Positions 49,833-59,446 of a DNA stretch of 64,000 nucleotides are shown one piece after another. Every line of letters starts with the position of its first letter. The stretch's first letter is position 1. Both the position numbers and the translations under genes were made by a program. This stretch comes from JADJLQ01 sp044227925 (GTDB taxonomy: Bacteria > Bacteroidota > Bacteroidia > Chitinophagales > Saprospiraceae): positions 16,242-80,241 of the forward strand of contig JBGAVW010000017.1 in assembly GCA_044227925.1 (NCBI GenBank), in the 5' to 3' direction. Under the pieces are notes generated by a model. The model saw nothing but the letters and a program-made list of their open reading frames with translations, made no database searches and was not told where the DNA came from.

Positions 49833-51470
49833 TTACTCTTCCTCATTGACTCTGATTCTTCTGTATTTTTTCCTGAATGCCTTTTTCTCTTCTTCCTTAT
49901 TCAAATCATATTTTTCTACACTTCCGTCTTTGAATTTTATAATGACCTCATCATCATTTATATTCATGTCAATTGCATTTTCGGGTAATTCATATTCGAA
50001 TAAAGGTGGAGCAGGTGGCATAGGAGCCATGGGTGGCATCGGGGGCATAGGTGACATCGGCGGCATAGGTGGCATAGGAGACATTCGAGCCATTGGCGGC
50101 ATAGGTGCCATCGGGGCCATAGGCGGTATCGGGGCCATAGGCGGAATAGGTGGAGTATCTGGAAGTATATCTCCGTATTTCTCCTCAAACTCTTCTCTTG
50201 CTGATTCATTATTCAAATCATAGACTTCTTTATTGCCATTTTGCAGATACACGGTTGCACTATTTCCATCTTCACTATTGCCTCTGATCGAAATTCTTTT
50301 TATTTTTTCATCACCATCAGGTGTATAGGTATAAGATAGGGTTTGATGGCTACCCGAGATCATGGGAGGGGTAAGCATATCATATTTTTCAAAAAATTCA
50401 GCATACTTTTTTTCATCTTTCATGTCGTAGGACTCCATAGTACCGTTTTTAAATTTTACGATAGCTTTATCCATATTCCCATCCTTATCATGGGTGATTT
50501 TAATATGGTTATCATCCAGGGTGATCCTGGGTTTTACAGTGTCTTGAGATATGGACTCGTCAGTAATATTCCCATGATTATCAACATCCGGTAATGACCT
50601 GAATGCAAGCAATAGTAACAATCCAATGGGTAACAGTAACAAAAATTTTAGTTTTTGTAAATAATGCGATTTGTTTTGATTCATCATCATGATTCTTGAT
50701 TTTAAAGAATGAAAATTGAAACCCGAGGCCAGGTTATTTGGACTATGCCCCAGTGTTTGTAATAATAAATATTGATACGCTTTGATATCAGTGCCTCGCG
50801 AAAGCATGATATCGTCAGCCAGATATTCCAGATTTTGGCGGATCGATTTTTTGAGAATCCGGGCAAAGGGGTTGAACCAATTGGCAATGCAGACCAGCTC
50901 AGCGAATACCATATCGATGGTGTGATGCTGCTTTATATGTATCATCTCATGGGCAATGATTTTCTCCAAGGCAGTTAAATCCTGATTATTACCAGGCACA
51001 AAAATGGAATTGCCAAAAGAAAAGGGAGTGATGTTATCTTTTGTTATGTATATGTGTCCGGTTAAATTGTGTTCTACTTTTTTGGCTGATTTTTTTATCC
51101 GGCGAAAGGAAATGACCTGAATACAAAATCGTATGATCAAGGTGAGCATGCCAATACTATAAAGAAAGACCAACATATTGGTAATATCAAAATGGCGTGA
51201 ATAGTCCAATTCCATATTTTTTGAAAAGGAATACAAAGAAGGTATGTATGTTGCAATACGATGATAATCAGCAGCTGTCTCTTGCATGGCTGCACTCTTC
51301 AGTTCTATAGAAAGTACAGCGAGTAATACAGAAGATAAGATCCCAAGTAAAAAGTACCAGCGCACCGATCTGAAAAAGGTGAGCTTTACCAAAAATAGTT
51401 TATAAAATAAGGTCAAGGCAGATACAGCTATTGTAAACTTTACCAGTACCATTGTGTAGTCCGTATTCAT
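49833..51470 (-). CDS. BlaR1-type M56 membrane metallopeptidase sensor with Met/Pro-rich linker
   Basis: The 545-residue protein has membrane helices at about 8-28, 37-57, 97-120 and 268-285 and the M56 zinc protease motif H174-EMI-H178, with E191 as third ligand region. The cytosolic protease would cleave the BlaI repressor. The periplasmic C-terminal half is not a penicillin-binding domain. It carries three copies of a ~35-residue repeat, GNMDKAIVKFKNGTMESYDM, SATVYLQNGNKEVYDL and DDEVIIKFKDGSVEKYDL, each ending in a FxxKY element. Between repeats 2 and 3 lies a linker at about 437-489 made of PPM/APM units with about 15 Met. A Met-rich extracytosolic segment suggests metal, perhaps copper, or redox sensing, which is inference. 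It overlaps blaI by 4 bp. Confidence 0.85.
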   Translation of the reverse strand: MNTDYTMVLVKFTIAVSALTLFYKLFLVKLTFFRSVRWYFLLGILSSVLLAVLSIELKSAAMQETAADYHRIATYIPSLYSFSKNMELDYSRHFDITNMLVFLYSIGMLTLIIRFCIQVISFRRIKKSAKKVEHNLTGHIYITKDNITPFSFGNSIFVPGNNQDLTALEKIIAHEMIHIKQHHTIDMVFAELVCIANWFNPFARILKKSIRQNLEYLADDIMLSRGTDIKAYQYLLLQTLGHSPNNLASGFNFHSLKSRIMMMNQNKSHYLQKLKFLLLLPIGLLLLLAFRSLPDVDNHGNITDESISQDTVKPRITLDDNHIKITHDKDGNMDKAIVKFKNGTMESYDMKDEKKYAEFFEKYDMLTPPMISGSHQTLSYTYTPDGDEKIKRISIRGNSEDGNSATVYLQNGNKEVYDLNNESAREEFEEKYGDILPDTPPIPPMAPIPPMAPMAPMPPMARMSPMPPMPPMSPMPPMPPMAPMPPAPPLFEYELPENAIDMNINDDEVIIKFKDGSVEKYDLNKEEEKKAFRKKYRRIRVNEEE

Positions 51471-51829
51471 TTTTTACCTTTTTCAATAATTGAAATTATT
51501 TCCTTTAATTCTTTAGGGCTGAGCTTTTGATTCTCCACAAAAAAATTGACCATTTGTTTGTAGCTATTATCAAAATAGTCTTTTACAAAACCACTCATAA
51601 ATGTCTTTTTATAGTCTTTCTCAGTGATAATGGGTTTGTACAGAATTACATTACCTATCTTTCTGCTGGATAGATATTCCTTTTTTTCAAGGTTTTTGAT
51701 GGTGGATGCCAGAGTAGTATAGGGCATTTCCTCTTCACCCAGGATTTCCAATATGGCACGGATATGCGTCTCCCCGATTTGCCAGATTACCTTCATGGCT
51801 TGTTCTTCCTGATTGGTCAGTTTTTGCAT
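51467..51829 (-). CDS. BlaI/MecI-family transcriptional repressor
   Basis: The 120-residue protein has a winged-helix start LTNQEEQAMKVIWQIGETHIRAILEILGEE, recognition segment YTTLASTIKNLEKKEYLSSRKIGNVILYKPII and a dimerisation tail (FVKDYFDNSYKQMVNFFVENQKLSPKELKEII). These match BlaI/MecI. It should bind the palindrome 24-40 bp upstream and be cleaved by the M56 sensor encoded downstream. It has a four-base overlap (ATGA) with that gene. No beta-lactamase is next to it, so the regulated process is not antibiotic resistance in any obvious way. Confidence 0.92.
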   Translation of the reverse strand: MQKLTNQEEQAMKVIWQIGETHIRAILEILGEEEMPYTTLASTIKNLEKKEYLSSRKIGNVILYKPIITEKDYKKTFMSGFVKDYFDNSYKQMVNFFVENQKLSPKELKEIISIIEKGKK

Positions 51830-51847
51830 TTTCTACGAATTAAAATA

Positions 51848-51878
51848 CAATACTACGATAAATTCGTAGATATGTCAA
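51848..51878 (-). promoter_or_regulatory. Promoter and BlaI-like operator of the BlaI/M56 operon
   Basis: CTACGA-TAAAT-TCGTAG (51853-51869) is a perfect 6-5-6 palindrome. Read on the minus strand, TTG (51876-51878) and TAGTATTG (51848-51855), a near match to TAnnTTTG, are 20 nt apart, and the palindrome fills the spacer. An extra half-site CTACGA lies at 51833-51838. A BlaI dimer bound here would block the promoter. Confidence 0.7.
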
Positions 51879-51930
51879 GGGGTACGTAAAATATTTTTAA
51901 ATTAAATTTATCTTGTGCCAAAATATTTTC

Positions 51931-52917
51931 ATGCAGACCCATACTGTCTTCATTTCCCGCAATATACCTTCCATAGGAATAGAACTCTTAAAACAACACG
52001 GTTTTCAGGTGAAAGTTTGGCCCGAAGACAGACCAATGACGCAAACAGAATTAATGGATGCAGCCAAACAAGCAGATGTATTGCTCAGCCTGGGCGAAAA
52101 TAAAATGGATCCCTTTTTTTTACAGGAATGCAAACATCTCAAGATGATCTCCCAGTTTGCCGTTGGATATGATAATATAAATATACCGGAAGCCACCAGG
52201 CTGGGCATTCCTGTGGGAAATACCCCTGGAGTATTAGCCGATGCTACTGCAGATATTGCCTTTGGGCTGATGATAGCAGTATCACGAAAGTTTTTCTTCA
52301 ATCATTTAAAAATTATTAATGGTGGATGGGGTGCATTTATGCCTACAGCTAATTTAGGCCAGGAATTATACGGTAAGACTTTGGGTATTTTTGGACTCGG
52401 GTCCATCGGTTCAGTGATGGCCCAGCGATGTAAAGGGGCTTATAATATGAATGTCATTTATTATAATCGTACCCGTAATGCACAGGCAGAATCCGATTTT
52501 AATGCCCATCGGGTGGAATTTGATGAATTGCTGGCAATGAGTGATGTACTCTCTGTGCATTCTGTGCTCAGCGACGAGACCAGAGGCAAATTTAATAAAG
52601 AGGCTTTCTTAAAAATGAAGCCCAACTCCATCTTTATCAATACCTCCCGCGGTGGGGTGCATAATGAAGAAGATCTAATCTGGGCATTGGACAATAAAAT
52701 CATCTGGGGCGCAGGACTTGATGTTACAAATCCTGAACCAATGCATAAAGACAATCGCTTATTATTCATGGAAAATGCATGTGTATTACCCCATATCGGG
52801 TCTGCTACTGTAGAGGCCAGGGATGGTATGTCGAGATTGGCAGCTGAGAATATTATTTATTATTTCAAAGAGGGCAGAATCCCCCATTGTGTGAATCCCG
52901 AAGTATTGAATCCATAA
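51931..52917 (+). CDS. D-2-hydroxyacid dehydrogenase (glyoxylate/hydroxypyruvate reductase-like)
   Basis: From the ATG at 51931 there are 328 residues (a TTG start at 51913 is less likely). The NAD-binding GxGxxG is LGIFGLGSIGSVMAQRCKG. Conserved catalytic segments are ISQFAVGYDNINIPEAT, GNTPGVLADATADIAFGLM (active-site region), FINTSRGGVHNEEDLIWAL (Arg), GLDVTNPEPMHKDNRLL (Glu) and LPHIGSATVEAR (His). This set is typical of GhrB/hydroxypyruvate reductase. It reduces glyoxylate or hydroxypyruvate. It is divergent from the BlaI operon. Confidence 0.9.
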   Translation: MQTHTVFISRNIPSIGIELLKQHGFQVKVWPEDRPMTQTELMDAAKQADVLLSLGENKMDPFFLQECKHLKMISQFAVGYDNINIPEATRLGIPVGNTPGVLADATADIAFGLMIAVSRKFFFNHLKIINGGWGAFMPTANLGQELYGKTLGIFGLGSIGSVMAQRCKGAYNMNVIYYNRTRNAQAESDFNAHRVEFDELLAMSDVLSVHSVLSDETRGKFNKEAFLKMKPNSIFINTSRGGVHNEEDLIWALDNKIIWGAGLDVTNPEPMHKDNRLLFMENACVLPHIGSATVEARDGMSRLAAENIIYYFKEGRIPHCVNPEVLNP

Positions 52918-53173
52918 GCGTTTTAAAAAAGTATTCCGGTCTTATAGTATTCTTTAATAGAAGCAAACAGGAAAAAGGAAATCAAAACTATTTTGAGACC
53001 TTTGAAAAAATTACACGTATACGTAAGGAAAAGTAGAACGCGCTTATTTGGAAGTGGGTCGTTGTTGAAAAGTAGGTACTACAGCGTTAAATGGCTTCTT
53101 TATAAGTGACTTGCTTCCCGGCCTGCTGATTTCAATAGTAATCCAGACAAGCAGAAGCGATTTAATTCATTCA

Positions 53174-55288
53174 TTAGCTTTTCGCACCCGGCCGCTTCGC
53201 CACAAACTCATTCTTTGCCCACCAATTTTTTTGAAAGTCAAAACTGTGACGGTTGCGTTCAGGTCCCCAGCCACCGTGCCGTACATTGGGATAAATCATC
53301 ATATCAAATTGTTTTCCGGTGAGCTGTAATTTTTCAATCAGTTGAAAGGTATTTTGCATATGTACATTATCATCGGTACTGCCATGCAGAATGAGTAGCT
53401 TTCCTTTCAAATTGTCGGTGAAATTCAATACAGATCCGTTTTTGTATCCATCCGGATTTTCTTGTGGGGTATCCATATATCTTTCGGTATATACATTGTC
53501 GTATAATTGCCAGTCTATCACGGGGGCTGATGAAATGCCGTGTGTAAAAGAATTGGGAGCTTTTGTAAGTGCCAGGGCAGTCATATAACCACCATAGCTT
53601 CCTCCCTGGATAGCGATATGGTTGCTGTCGATAAAAGGTAATGTCTTTAGATAGTCTGCTACTTTGGCATAATCATGAACCTCCCATTTACCCAGGTTGC
53701 GGTGCATATAGTCCAATCCTTTTTTTCCGAATAAACCGGATGCGCGATGGTCTGTCTCCAATTGGATCACACCCTGGTTTAATAATTCATTATTGGTAAA
53801 GTCAATGTATTCATTTCTCAATCCTCCGGCATCGGGTCCACCATATATACTGAATAAGACGGGGTACACTTTTCCATTTTTTTTGCCCTCTTCAAAATCA
53901 ACCGGCAGGTTCCACACTACGGGCAGATCAAATCCATCACCGGAGGGAACTGTAAAATGTTCGGTTTTAATACCGGCTACTTTATTTGTATTTATTTTCT
54001 GCCCAAGGTCTCTCAACTTTTTACCATCGCTGTTGCCGACATACATACTCAACGGAGTTTGCAGATTGCTCCAGGTATCTATAAAATAGGTTCCATTGGG
54101 AGATAGTAAAGTCCGGTGTGTTCCATTAGTATTGGATATTTCTTTTACACCAGTGCCATCCAATTTCATTTTATATAATGTATTAAAATTCAGATGATCT
54201 TCTCCGGTACCATTAAACAGAACCGTATTTTTAGACTCATCAATAAATAGGATGTCATTTACCCTCCATTTAAATTTAGTCAATTGTTGCACCTGATTTT
54301 TAGTTTGATCGTATTTATAGATATTCCACCAACCATCCAGAGGATGGATCATCAAAAAACTATTGTCTTTTAAAAACCAGATTTTTTCATGGAACTCTAC
54401 CCAGGTAGGATATTTTTCATCAAATAAGAATCGTTTGTTTTTTGTTGACGGATTGTAAGCGTAAAACTTTAATTCAGTTTGATCCCGATTTAACTCCTGG
54501 AAAATAAGTTCTTTGCTATCCGGGGTCCAAAATGGCCACGCGGTGTATTGATCAGCATTTTCATCCTCTTCTATTTTAGTTATTTCACCGGTGGATAAAT
54601 TTACAATTTCCATCCTTACGTGGGGATTAGGGTCGCCTGCTTTAGGATAATGTTCGTTTTCCAATACGACATGCACACCTTCTGACCTGGTGATGGGAAA
54701 ACGGGGTACAGGGGTATCATCGGTATGCAGGTAAGCAATCGATTTGCTGTCCGGGCTCCACCAAAATGCCCGATAGCGTGAAGCTCTTCCAAGTATTTCT
54801 TCAAAATAAACCCACGATGCATAACCATTATAAATACTTTCAGCCCCATCCGTAGTAAGTTGTCGATGCAGATTTGATCCCAGAGTTGCAATAAAAAGGT
54901 TGCCATTTTTAACATAAGCTATGCTTTTACCATCTGGTGAAAACTGTGGCACTTTTTCTTCGGCAGGATCTGAAGTAATCTGTTTTAAATTACCATCATA
55001 AATAAATAGATCATTATTTTTTTTGATTAAATAGCTATTGTCATTGCTGACACCCCAGTTATACGATCGCAATGTATCGGGAAGGATCACCTTGGCCGCA
55101 GTTGATTCTGTAAGTAATGTTGCTTGCCCTGTGAGAGCATTTACTTTATACGATCTGGTAATCAATCCTTCGGGCTTTGTTTCCAGGTAATGATTGTCAT
55201 CTAACCATTTGGTGATATTGGGAAGAGACTGCGCATACAGATTAGCGCTTAGTAAAAAAAGAATGAGCTGCTTTGCCAATTGTTTCAT
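53174..55288 (-). CDS. Secreted dipeptidyl-peptidase IV-like S9 peptidase
   Basis: The 704-residue protein has a signal peptide (NLYAQ). A beta-propeller (about 20-440) carries repeats such as EEKVPQFSPDGKSIAYVKNGNLFIA, RAFWWSPDSKSIAYLHTDD and YTAWPFWTPDSKELIF. A C-terminal alpha/beta hydrolase has the nucleophile GGSYGGYM, Asp in LHGSTDDNVH and His in NVRHGGWG. The double Glu typical of DPP-IV is in YFEEILGRASRYRAFWWSP. It removes X-Pro dipeptides from peptides. It is monocistronic and probably periplasmic. Confidence 0.95.
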   Translation of the reverse strand: MKQLAKQLILFLLSANLYAQSLPNITKWLDDNHYLETKPEGLITRSYKVNALTGQATLLTESTAAKVILPDTLRSYNWGVSNDNSYLIKKNNDLFIYDGNLKQITSDPAEEKVPQFSPDGKSIAYVKNGNLFIATLGSNLHRQLTTDGAESIYNGYASWVYFEEILGRASRYRAFWWSPDSKSIAYLHTDDTPVPRFPITRSEGVHVVLENEHYPKAGDPNPHVRMEIVNLSTGEITKIEEDENADQYTAWPFWTPDSKELIFQELNRDQTELKFYAYNPSTKNKRFLFDEKYPTWVEFHEKIWFLKDNSFLMIHPLDGWWNIYKYDQTKNQVQQLTKFKWRVNDILFIDESKNTVLFNGTGEDHLNFNTLYKMKLDGTGVKEISNTNGTHRTLLSPNGTYFIDTWSNLQTPLSMYVGNSDGKKLRDLGQKINTNKVAGIKTEHFTVPSGDGFDLPVVWNLPVDFEEGKKNGKVYPVLFSIYGGPDAGGLRNEYIDFTNNELLNQGVIQLETDHRASGLFGKKGLDYMHRNLGKWEVHDYAKVADYLKTLPFIDSNHIAIQGGSYGGYMTALALTKAPNSFTHGISSAPVIDWQLYDNVYTERYMDTPQENPDGYKNGSVLNFTDNLKGKLLILHGSTDDNVHMQNTFQLIEKLQLTGKQFDMMIYPNVRHGGWGPERNRHSFDFQKNWWAKNEFVAKRPGAKS

Positions 55289-55538
55289 TTGTTTCTTAAA
55301 TTAATTTAGCATGTTAAATATAAGGAATACTTATATGATATTTAACCGGGATGATGGAACGGAACTGAAAATTGCATTGAATGAATTTAGTAGAGGAAAC
55401 TCTTTACGGTTTATTACCCATGAACTCATAATTAAATTCACCCTGGTTGATCTTAATAAATGATTAATTAATACCAGCTAAAGAATACACCGGAATGGCC
55501 ACAAGAATAAGTATTGAAAACGGTATTTCTTTATCAGC

Positions 55539-56435
55539 TTATTTCAACTCTTCCACCACCTCAAATGCAATCACAGAATTTTTCCAGAAAGTGGGTACAT
55601 ATACTGTTTTACTGGCTGGATCCCAGCCTATATCTGCAGTATTCTTGCCCAATGAGGCACCATCAAAAACCATTTCTTTACGACCATCTCCATTTATATA
55701 CCATACAGTACCCGCCCAGCAAGAGGCGATAAAATCTTCATCTTTTACATGCTCTACACCATCGGTGCCCCCCTCCATACCATCGATGATTTTAGCTATC
55801 GATTTGGATATGGGATCTACTTTGTACAAACCACCACTATTCATTATAAATAAATCTCTGCCTCTTACCAATACTCCATTGGGTCCGGATAAAGAATCCA
55901 ACACCATAGATGCATTATTGGTTTCTATTTTATACAATCGTTTGCCTTGGGAATCCGTTACGTAGATTACACCCGATGCATCTATAGAAATATCATTTAG
56001 ACCTGTAGCACCGGGTACAGAAATTTTTTGTATTATTTTACCGGTAGCGATATCAATCACGATGACCTGTTTCATATCAGCTACATACAGTTTATTTTCA
56101 AAGATGCCCATTCCTTTTGGTGCATGCAATCCGGTTACCCATTCCACCTGCAGGATTTTACCATCAAGCCCAAGCTTTCCGATTGAGCCTTTGCCATCAG
56201 CACCCCAGGGTTCTTTACCATCGATATTGCTTACATAAAGTACCTGGTTTTTTGAATCAAAAAGGACGGATTCGGGTACTTTAAACAATGTATCTGATTC
56301 CCATTTTTGTACCAACCGGTGCGTAGGAATTTTAGGTGTTTCAACTACAGCTGTGGTAGTTTCGGTTTTCTTTTCTGATTTGCAAGCTGTAATCAGTATT
56401 GTACAAAGGATTAAAAAGTTAATTATTCTCATCAT
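55539..56435 (-). CDS. SMP-30/gluconolactonase-type beta-propeller lipoprotein
   Basis: The 298-residue protein has a lipobox (ILITAC, with Cys at about 18). The six-bladed propeller has LFKVPESVLFDSKNQVLYVSNIDG, WVTGLHAPKGMGIFENKLYVADM, GLNDISIDASGVIYVTDSQGKRLYKI, GPNGVLVRGRDLFIM and NTADIGWDPASKTVYVPTFW. This is the SMP-30/LRE family; many members are lactonases, others are simple binding propellers. Catalytic Asn/Asp residues align with GPNG and TDSQG, but activity is uncertain. It stands alone. An alternative ATG one codon downstream (56432) is equally possible. Confidence 0.85.
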   Translation of the reverse strand: MMRIINFLILCTILITACKSEKKTETTTAVVETPKIPTHRLVQKWESDTLFKVPESVLFDSKNQVLYVSNIDGKEPWGADGKGSIGKLGLDGKILQVEWVTGLHAPKGMGIFENKLYVADMKQVIVIDIATGKIIQKISVPGATGLNDISIDASGVIYVTDSQGKRLYKIETNNASMVLDSLSGPNGVLVRGRDLFIMNSGGLYKVDPISKSIAKIIDGMEGGTDGVEHVKDEDFIASCWAGTVWYINGDGRKEMVFDGASLGKNTADIGWDPASKTVYVPTFWKNSVIAFEVVEELK

Positions 56436-56778
56436 GACTAATATAGTATTGTTCCTGTAAATTTAACTTTTTGAAACCGAATGAATTTTAAATTAGTTGG
56501 TATTCACAAATCGTTTGTATTTTAATAATCACCTTATCACTCAACCAGAATGAGGAGCCTTTTATGCTTCAGTGGGTGTAGAATCTATACTGCCTTGGGT
56601 TTTAGTTTCCAATTTCAACATTGACTTACCTCCGGGTATTTTCAACCGGTACCAGTGGAAAAGACTTCGGAAATTTCTATTTTTTATTTGGTAAGTCGAA
56701 TAAGTAGAGTTATTTAATTTTTTCAACTTCAGGGCTCATGCCGACGGGAAATATGCATTTCATTTTTTGGCTTGGCGA
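56436..56778. other. 343 bp intergenic region
   Basis: The region lies between the SMP-30-like and LutC genes, both on the minus strand. I see no coding frame and no palindrome of note. It should hold the promoter of the SMP-30-like gene near its left end. Confidence 0.4.
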
Positions 56779-57360
56779 TTAATTTGTTTTAATCAAAACC
56801 ATTACCTCTAGAGGCCCATGAGCCCCAATTACCAGGGCTTGTTCTATATCACCTGTTTTTGAAGGCCCGGATATCCATACACCGTATCCAAAATCATCGG
56901 GATTTAATCTGGAATAAGCTTCATGCAGGTTAAATACCAGCTCATTTTGATCAATGATTATCACCAGGTACTTGGTGAGAAAAGCTACAGATCGGTGTTC
57001 GAGGTTTAAATCATGTATCCAGATAGCTCCATTATTTATTACTCCAAGACTGCCGTTGATTACAGTTATATCCAGCTTATTTGCAGATTCTATAGTAGCA
57101 GGAGTATTATGTAAATATGGAAATCCAGGCGCATGAATATGTCCATGTTCGTTCCATTGTTTAAGAATCAAGTCGGGTATAGAATCAGAGGAATTAATAA
57201 TTTTTACAATTGCTGCATTATCAGATAAGTTTTTCATAAAAAGCTCCAATCCTTCACGTTGGGTTAAAGTGTGTGGATAGGAGGGTATGGGAGGCAGTGC
57301 CAGATCACTTATGGGTTTGTTTTCACGAATAGAATTTAATATGATTTCTCTGCTTGACAT
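56779..57360 (-). CDS. lutC: LutC/YkgG-family LUD-domain protein
   Basis: The 193-residue protein has the LUD-domain pattern: MSSREIILNSIRENKP, ELFMKNLSDNAAIVKI, DITVINGSLGVINNGAIWIHDLNLEHRSVAFLTKYLVIIIDQNELVFNLHEAY, then GYGVWISGPSKTGDIEQALVIGAHGPLEVMVLI. The last block (GPSKTGDIEQxxxxGxHGP) is diagnostic of LutC. It takes part in lactate oxidation with LutA and LutB, but neither is in the window. The gene is alone. Confidence 0.9.
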   Translation of the reverse strand: MSSREIILNSIRENKPISDLALPPIPSYPHTLTQREGLELFMKNLSDNAAIVKIINSSDSIPDLILKQWNEHGHIHAPGFPYLHNTPATIESANKLDITVINGSLGVINNGAIWIHDLNLEHRSVAFLTKYLVIIIDQNELVFNLHEAYSRLNPDDFGYGVWISGPSKTGDIEQALVIGAHGPLEVMVLIKTN

Positions 57361-57413
57361 GATATGTAAAGATATATTCTAAAATTGTATTTAAAGCGAC
57401 TCCTGCCTGAAGA

Positions 57414-58193
57414 TTATTTTCCCATCCACTTTTTAAACTCCTGTGCCTTCTCTTTACTTACCAGCACATAATTTTCATCAGTCTTTGGTGTAAGATGTAC
57501 AGCCAGTTTTCCATTAAGATGAGATTGAAATGATTGAATGGCATTGGCATGGACCAGATACGATCGGTTTAATCTAAAAAAATAGGATGGATCCAACATG
57601 TTTTCCAGTTCTTCCAGGGTATAATCTATTACAAACCGTTGATTGTCCCAGGTGCGTAAAAAACAAAGTTTAGCTTCAGCATAAAACCACGCAATTTTAG
57701 TGCCCTCAATAGTGATCCATCGCTGCCCTTGTTTGACTAAAAATCGTTGGCGATATTCTTGTTTGAAGCCTGTTTTTAATGAATTAATCAATCGATCGAT
57801 ATGTTCTGAATTGACCAAACTATTGTTTAACGGCCTTATTTGAATGTATTTTGCCAGAGCCTGTACCAAATCGTCTTTTCGTATTGGTTTAAGTAAATAA
57901 TCGATACTGTTCACCTTAAATGCCTGTAGAGCATATTCATCGTAGGAAGTAGTGAAAATAATAGGGGTTACTATTTTTACCTGTTTAAAGATTTCAAAGC
58001 ACTGTCCATCAGCTAACTCTATGTCCATAAAAATCAAATCCGGATTGGCATTATTTTGAAACCACCACACAGCTGATTTTATAGTTTCCGCATGCCCCAA
58101 AACCTGAATATCGGGATTCACTTCTTCCAATAATTTTATCAATCGGTCCAGACCAAAAGGTTCATCTTCAAGTATAAATGCCTTTATTTTCAT
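57414..58193 (-). CDS. LytTR-type response regulator
   Basis: The 259-residue protein has a receiver domain with the acidic E11-D in FILEDEPFGLDRL, phosphoacceptor in LIFMDIELADG (about residue 56), TTSYDEYALQAFKVNSIDYLLKPI with Lys105-region LLKPI. The LytTR DNA-binding domain lies at about 150-259 (QRFLVKQGQRWITI, FYAEAKLCFLRTWDNQRFVI, YTLEELENMLDPSYFFRLNRSYLVHANAIQ). Its start overlaps the kinase stop by 4 bp, so the two are translationally coupled. The targets are not known. Confidence 0.93.
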   Translation of the reverse strand: MKIKAFILEDEPFGLDRLIKLLEEVNPDIQVLGHAETIKSAVWWFQNNANPDLIFMDIELADGQCFEIFKQVKIVTPIIFTTSYDEYALQAFKVNSIDYLLKPIRKDDLVQALAKYIQIRPLNNSLVNSEHIDRLINSLKTGFKQEYRQRFLVKQGQRWITIEGTKIAWFYAEAKLCFLRTWDNQRFVIDYTLEELENMLDPSYFFRLNRSYLVHANAIQSFQSHLNGKLAVHLTPKTDENYVLVSKEKAQEFKKWMGK

Positions 58194-59254
58194 GGAACAA
58201 ATTTTAACAGAGGTAAATCAACTATAAATTCTGTTTCGGTCTCTTCCACGATCACATCCGGTGCGTTTAAGTATTTATATTTAGACATGATATTAGTGAG
58301 TCCGATTTTTTCTGAAGGCACAGGTGAATTTTTTTTTTGTAAATTATTTTTAACTATCAACCGTTGATCCGGTGTTGTAAAAATATCCAATCGAAGGGGA
58401 TTTTCGGCAGTGACAATATTATGCTTTACGGCATTTTCGATCAGAAGCTGTAGAGTAAGTGGCGGTATCAAAAAGTGTATACCGGTATCCACTTCGACTT
58501 TCACAGTTAATGCATTGCCAAACCTTGTTTTTAGCAGGTTTAAATAGGAATAAGTAAAGTGAATTTCTTTTTCCAATGAAACTACGAGGTCATTGGTATT
58601 GTGTAAAATATACCGGTATACGTGGCTCATCTCCTCAACGAATTTTTCAGCCTGTATAGGGTCAATCCTGATCAGTGCACTTAATGTATTAAGACTATTA
58701 AATAGAAAATGAGGGTTTACCTGTTGTTTTAAACTGTCGTATTGGCTGTGTAATTTCATTCTCCTCAATTCTTCTTTTTCAAGATCTGTTTGCCTGAGCT
58801 TGGAAAAATAATATATGGCTTCCGTTATTCCGAGTACGGTAATACAAAATATGAGGGCATTGAATATATACCCCATGATTTTAATAAAAGAATATTGCCA
58901 ATCCATTTCGTGTAGCCAACCCGTGGTGATCCGGTCTGAAGGATACATATAAAATGCAACCCATCCTATCCCCAGGATACTGCTGCTGATCATTCTTTTC
59001 CACACCTGATATGCATCCGGGTATTTTTTCCAGGCTATTTTAAGAATGAATACCACTCCCAACCATTGAATGGCAATGATGGCAGACACCACGAGGCCAA
59101 TCAATACTAATTTGAAAAAAGGGACCGGATGGGGTGGCACATTATTGGCGACATTGACTAAAATCAGCAAGATAATTCCTGCCATATGGATCTTGTATTC
59201 CGACTTTATCTGCATTGCTATATACTTTAATCCCAAAGGTACTTTTCCTTTCAT
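58190..59254 (-). CDS. LytS-type sensor histidine kinase
   Basis: The 354-residue kinase has about four membrane helices (to about 150) and a His_kinase domain: LHSQYDSLKQQVNPHFLFNSLNTLSALI with phosphoacceptor His in NPHFLFN, then EMSHVYRYILHNTNDLVVSLEKEI and HATPase segment IPPLTLQLLIENAVKHN (N box). A shortened G-box follows (KIGLTNIMSKYKYL). It phosphorylates the LytTR regulator encoded with it. No ligand-binding domain other than the membrane bundle is present, as usual for this Bacteroidota group. Confidence 0.93.
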   Translation of the reverse strand: MKGKVPLGLKYIAMQIKSEYKIHMAGIILLILVNVANNVPPHPVPFFKLVLIGLVVSAIIAIQWLGVVFILKIAWKKYPDAYQVWKRMISSSILGIGWVAFYMYPSDRITTGWLHEMDWQYSFIKIMGYIFNALIFCITVLGITEAIYYFSKLRQTDLEKEELRRMKLHSQYDSLKQQVNPHFLFNSLNTLSALIRIDPIQAEKFVEEMSHVYRYILHNTNDLVVSLEKEIHFTYSYLNLLKTRFGNALTVKVEVDTGIHFLIPPLTLQLLIENAVKHNIVTAENPLRLDIFTTPDQRLIVKNNLQKKNSPVPSEKIGLTNIMSKYKYLNAPDVIVEETETEFIVDLPLLKFVP

Positions 59255-59446
59255 GGAAAAGAAAAAAGGAAGAGAGTGAGCCTGCCAATTAAAGGGATGA
59301 ATCGTCTTTTTTGATACAAGCAGTATCGTGGTGCAGCTTATCCTTTATTTATGATACTTCAGGTATACTAATGGTCGCCTGGAAGCAATTACCATTTTAC
59401 TTTAAAATACGCAAGTGCAAATTTGGTGCATAAAATTTCAACCAAT

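Noticed and set aside
49846..50223. Plus-strand frame with Gly-Ile-Gly repeats
   Set aside because: It is the complement of the Met/Pro-rich segment of the M56 gene and has no start context or domain.
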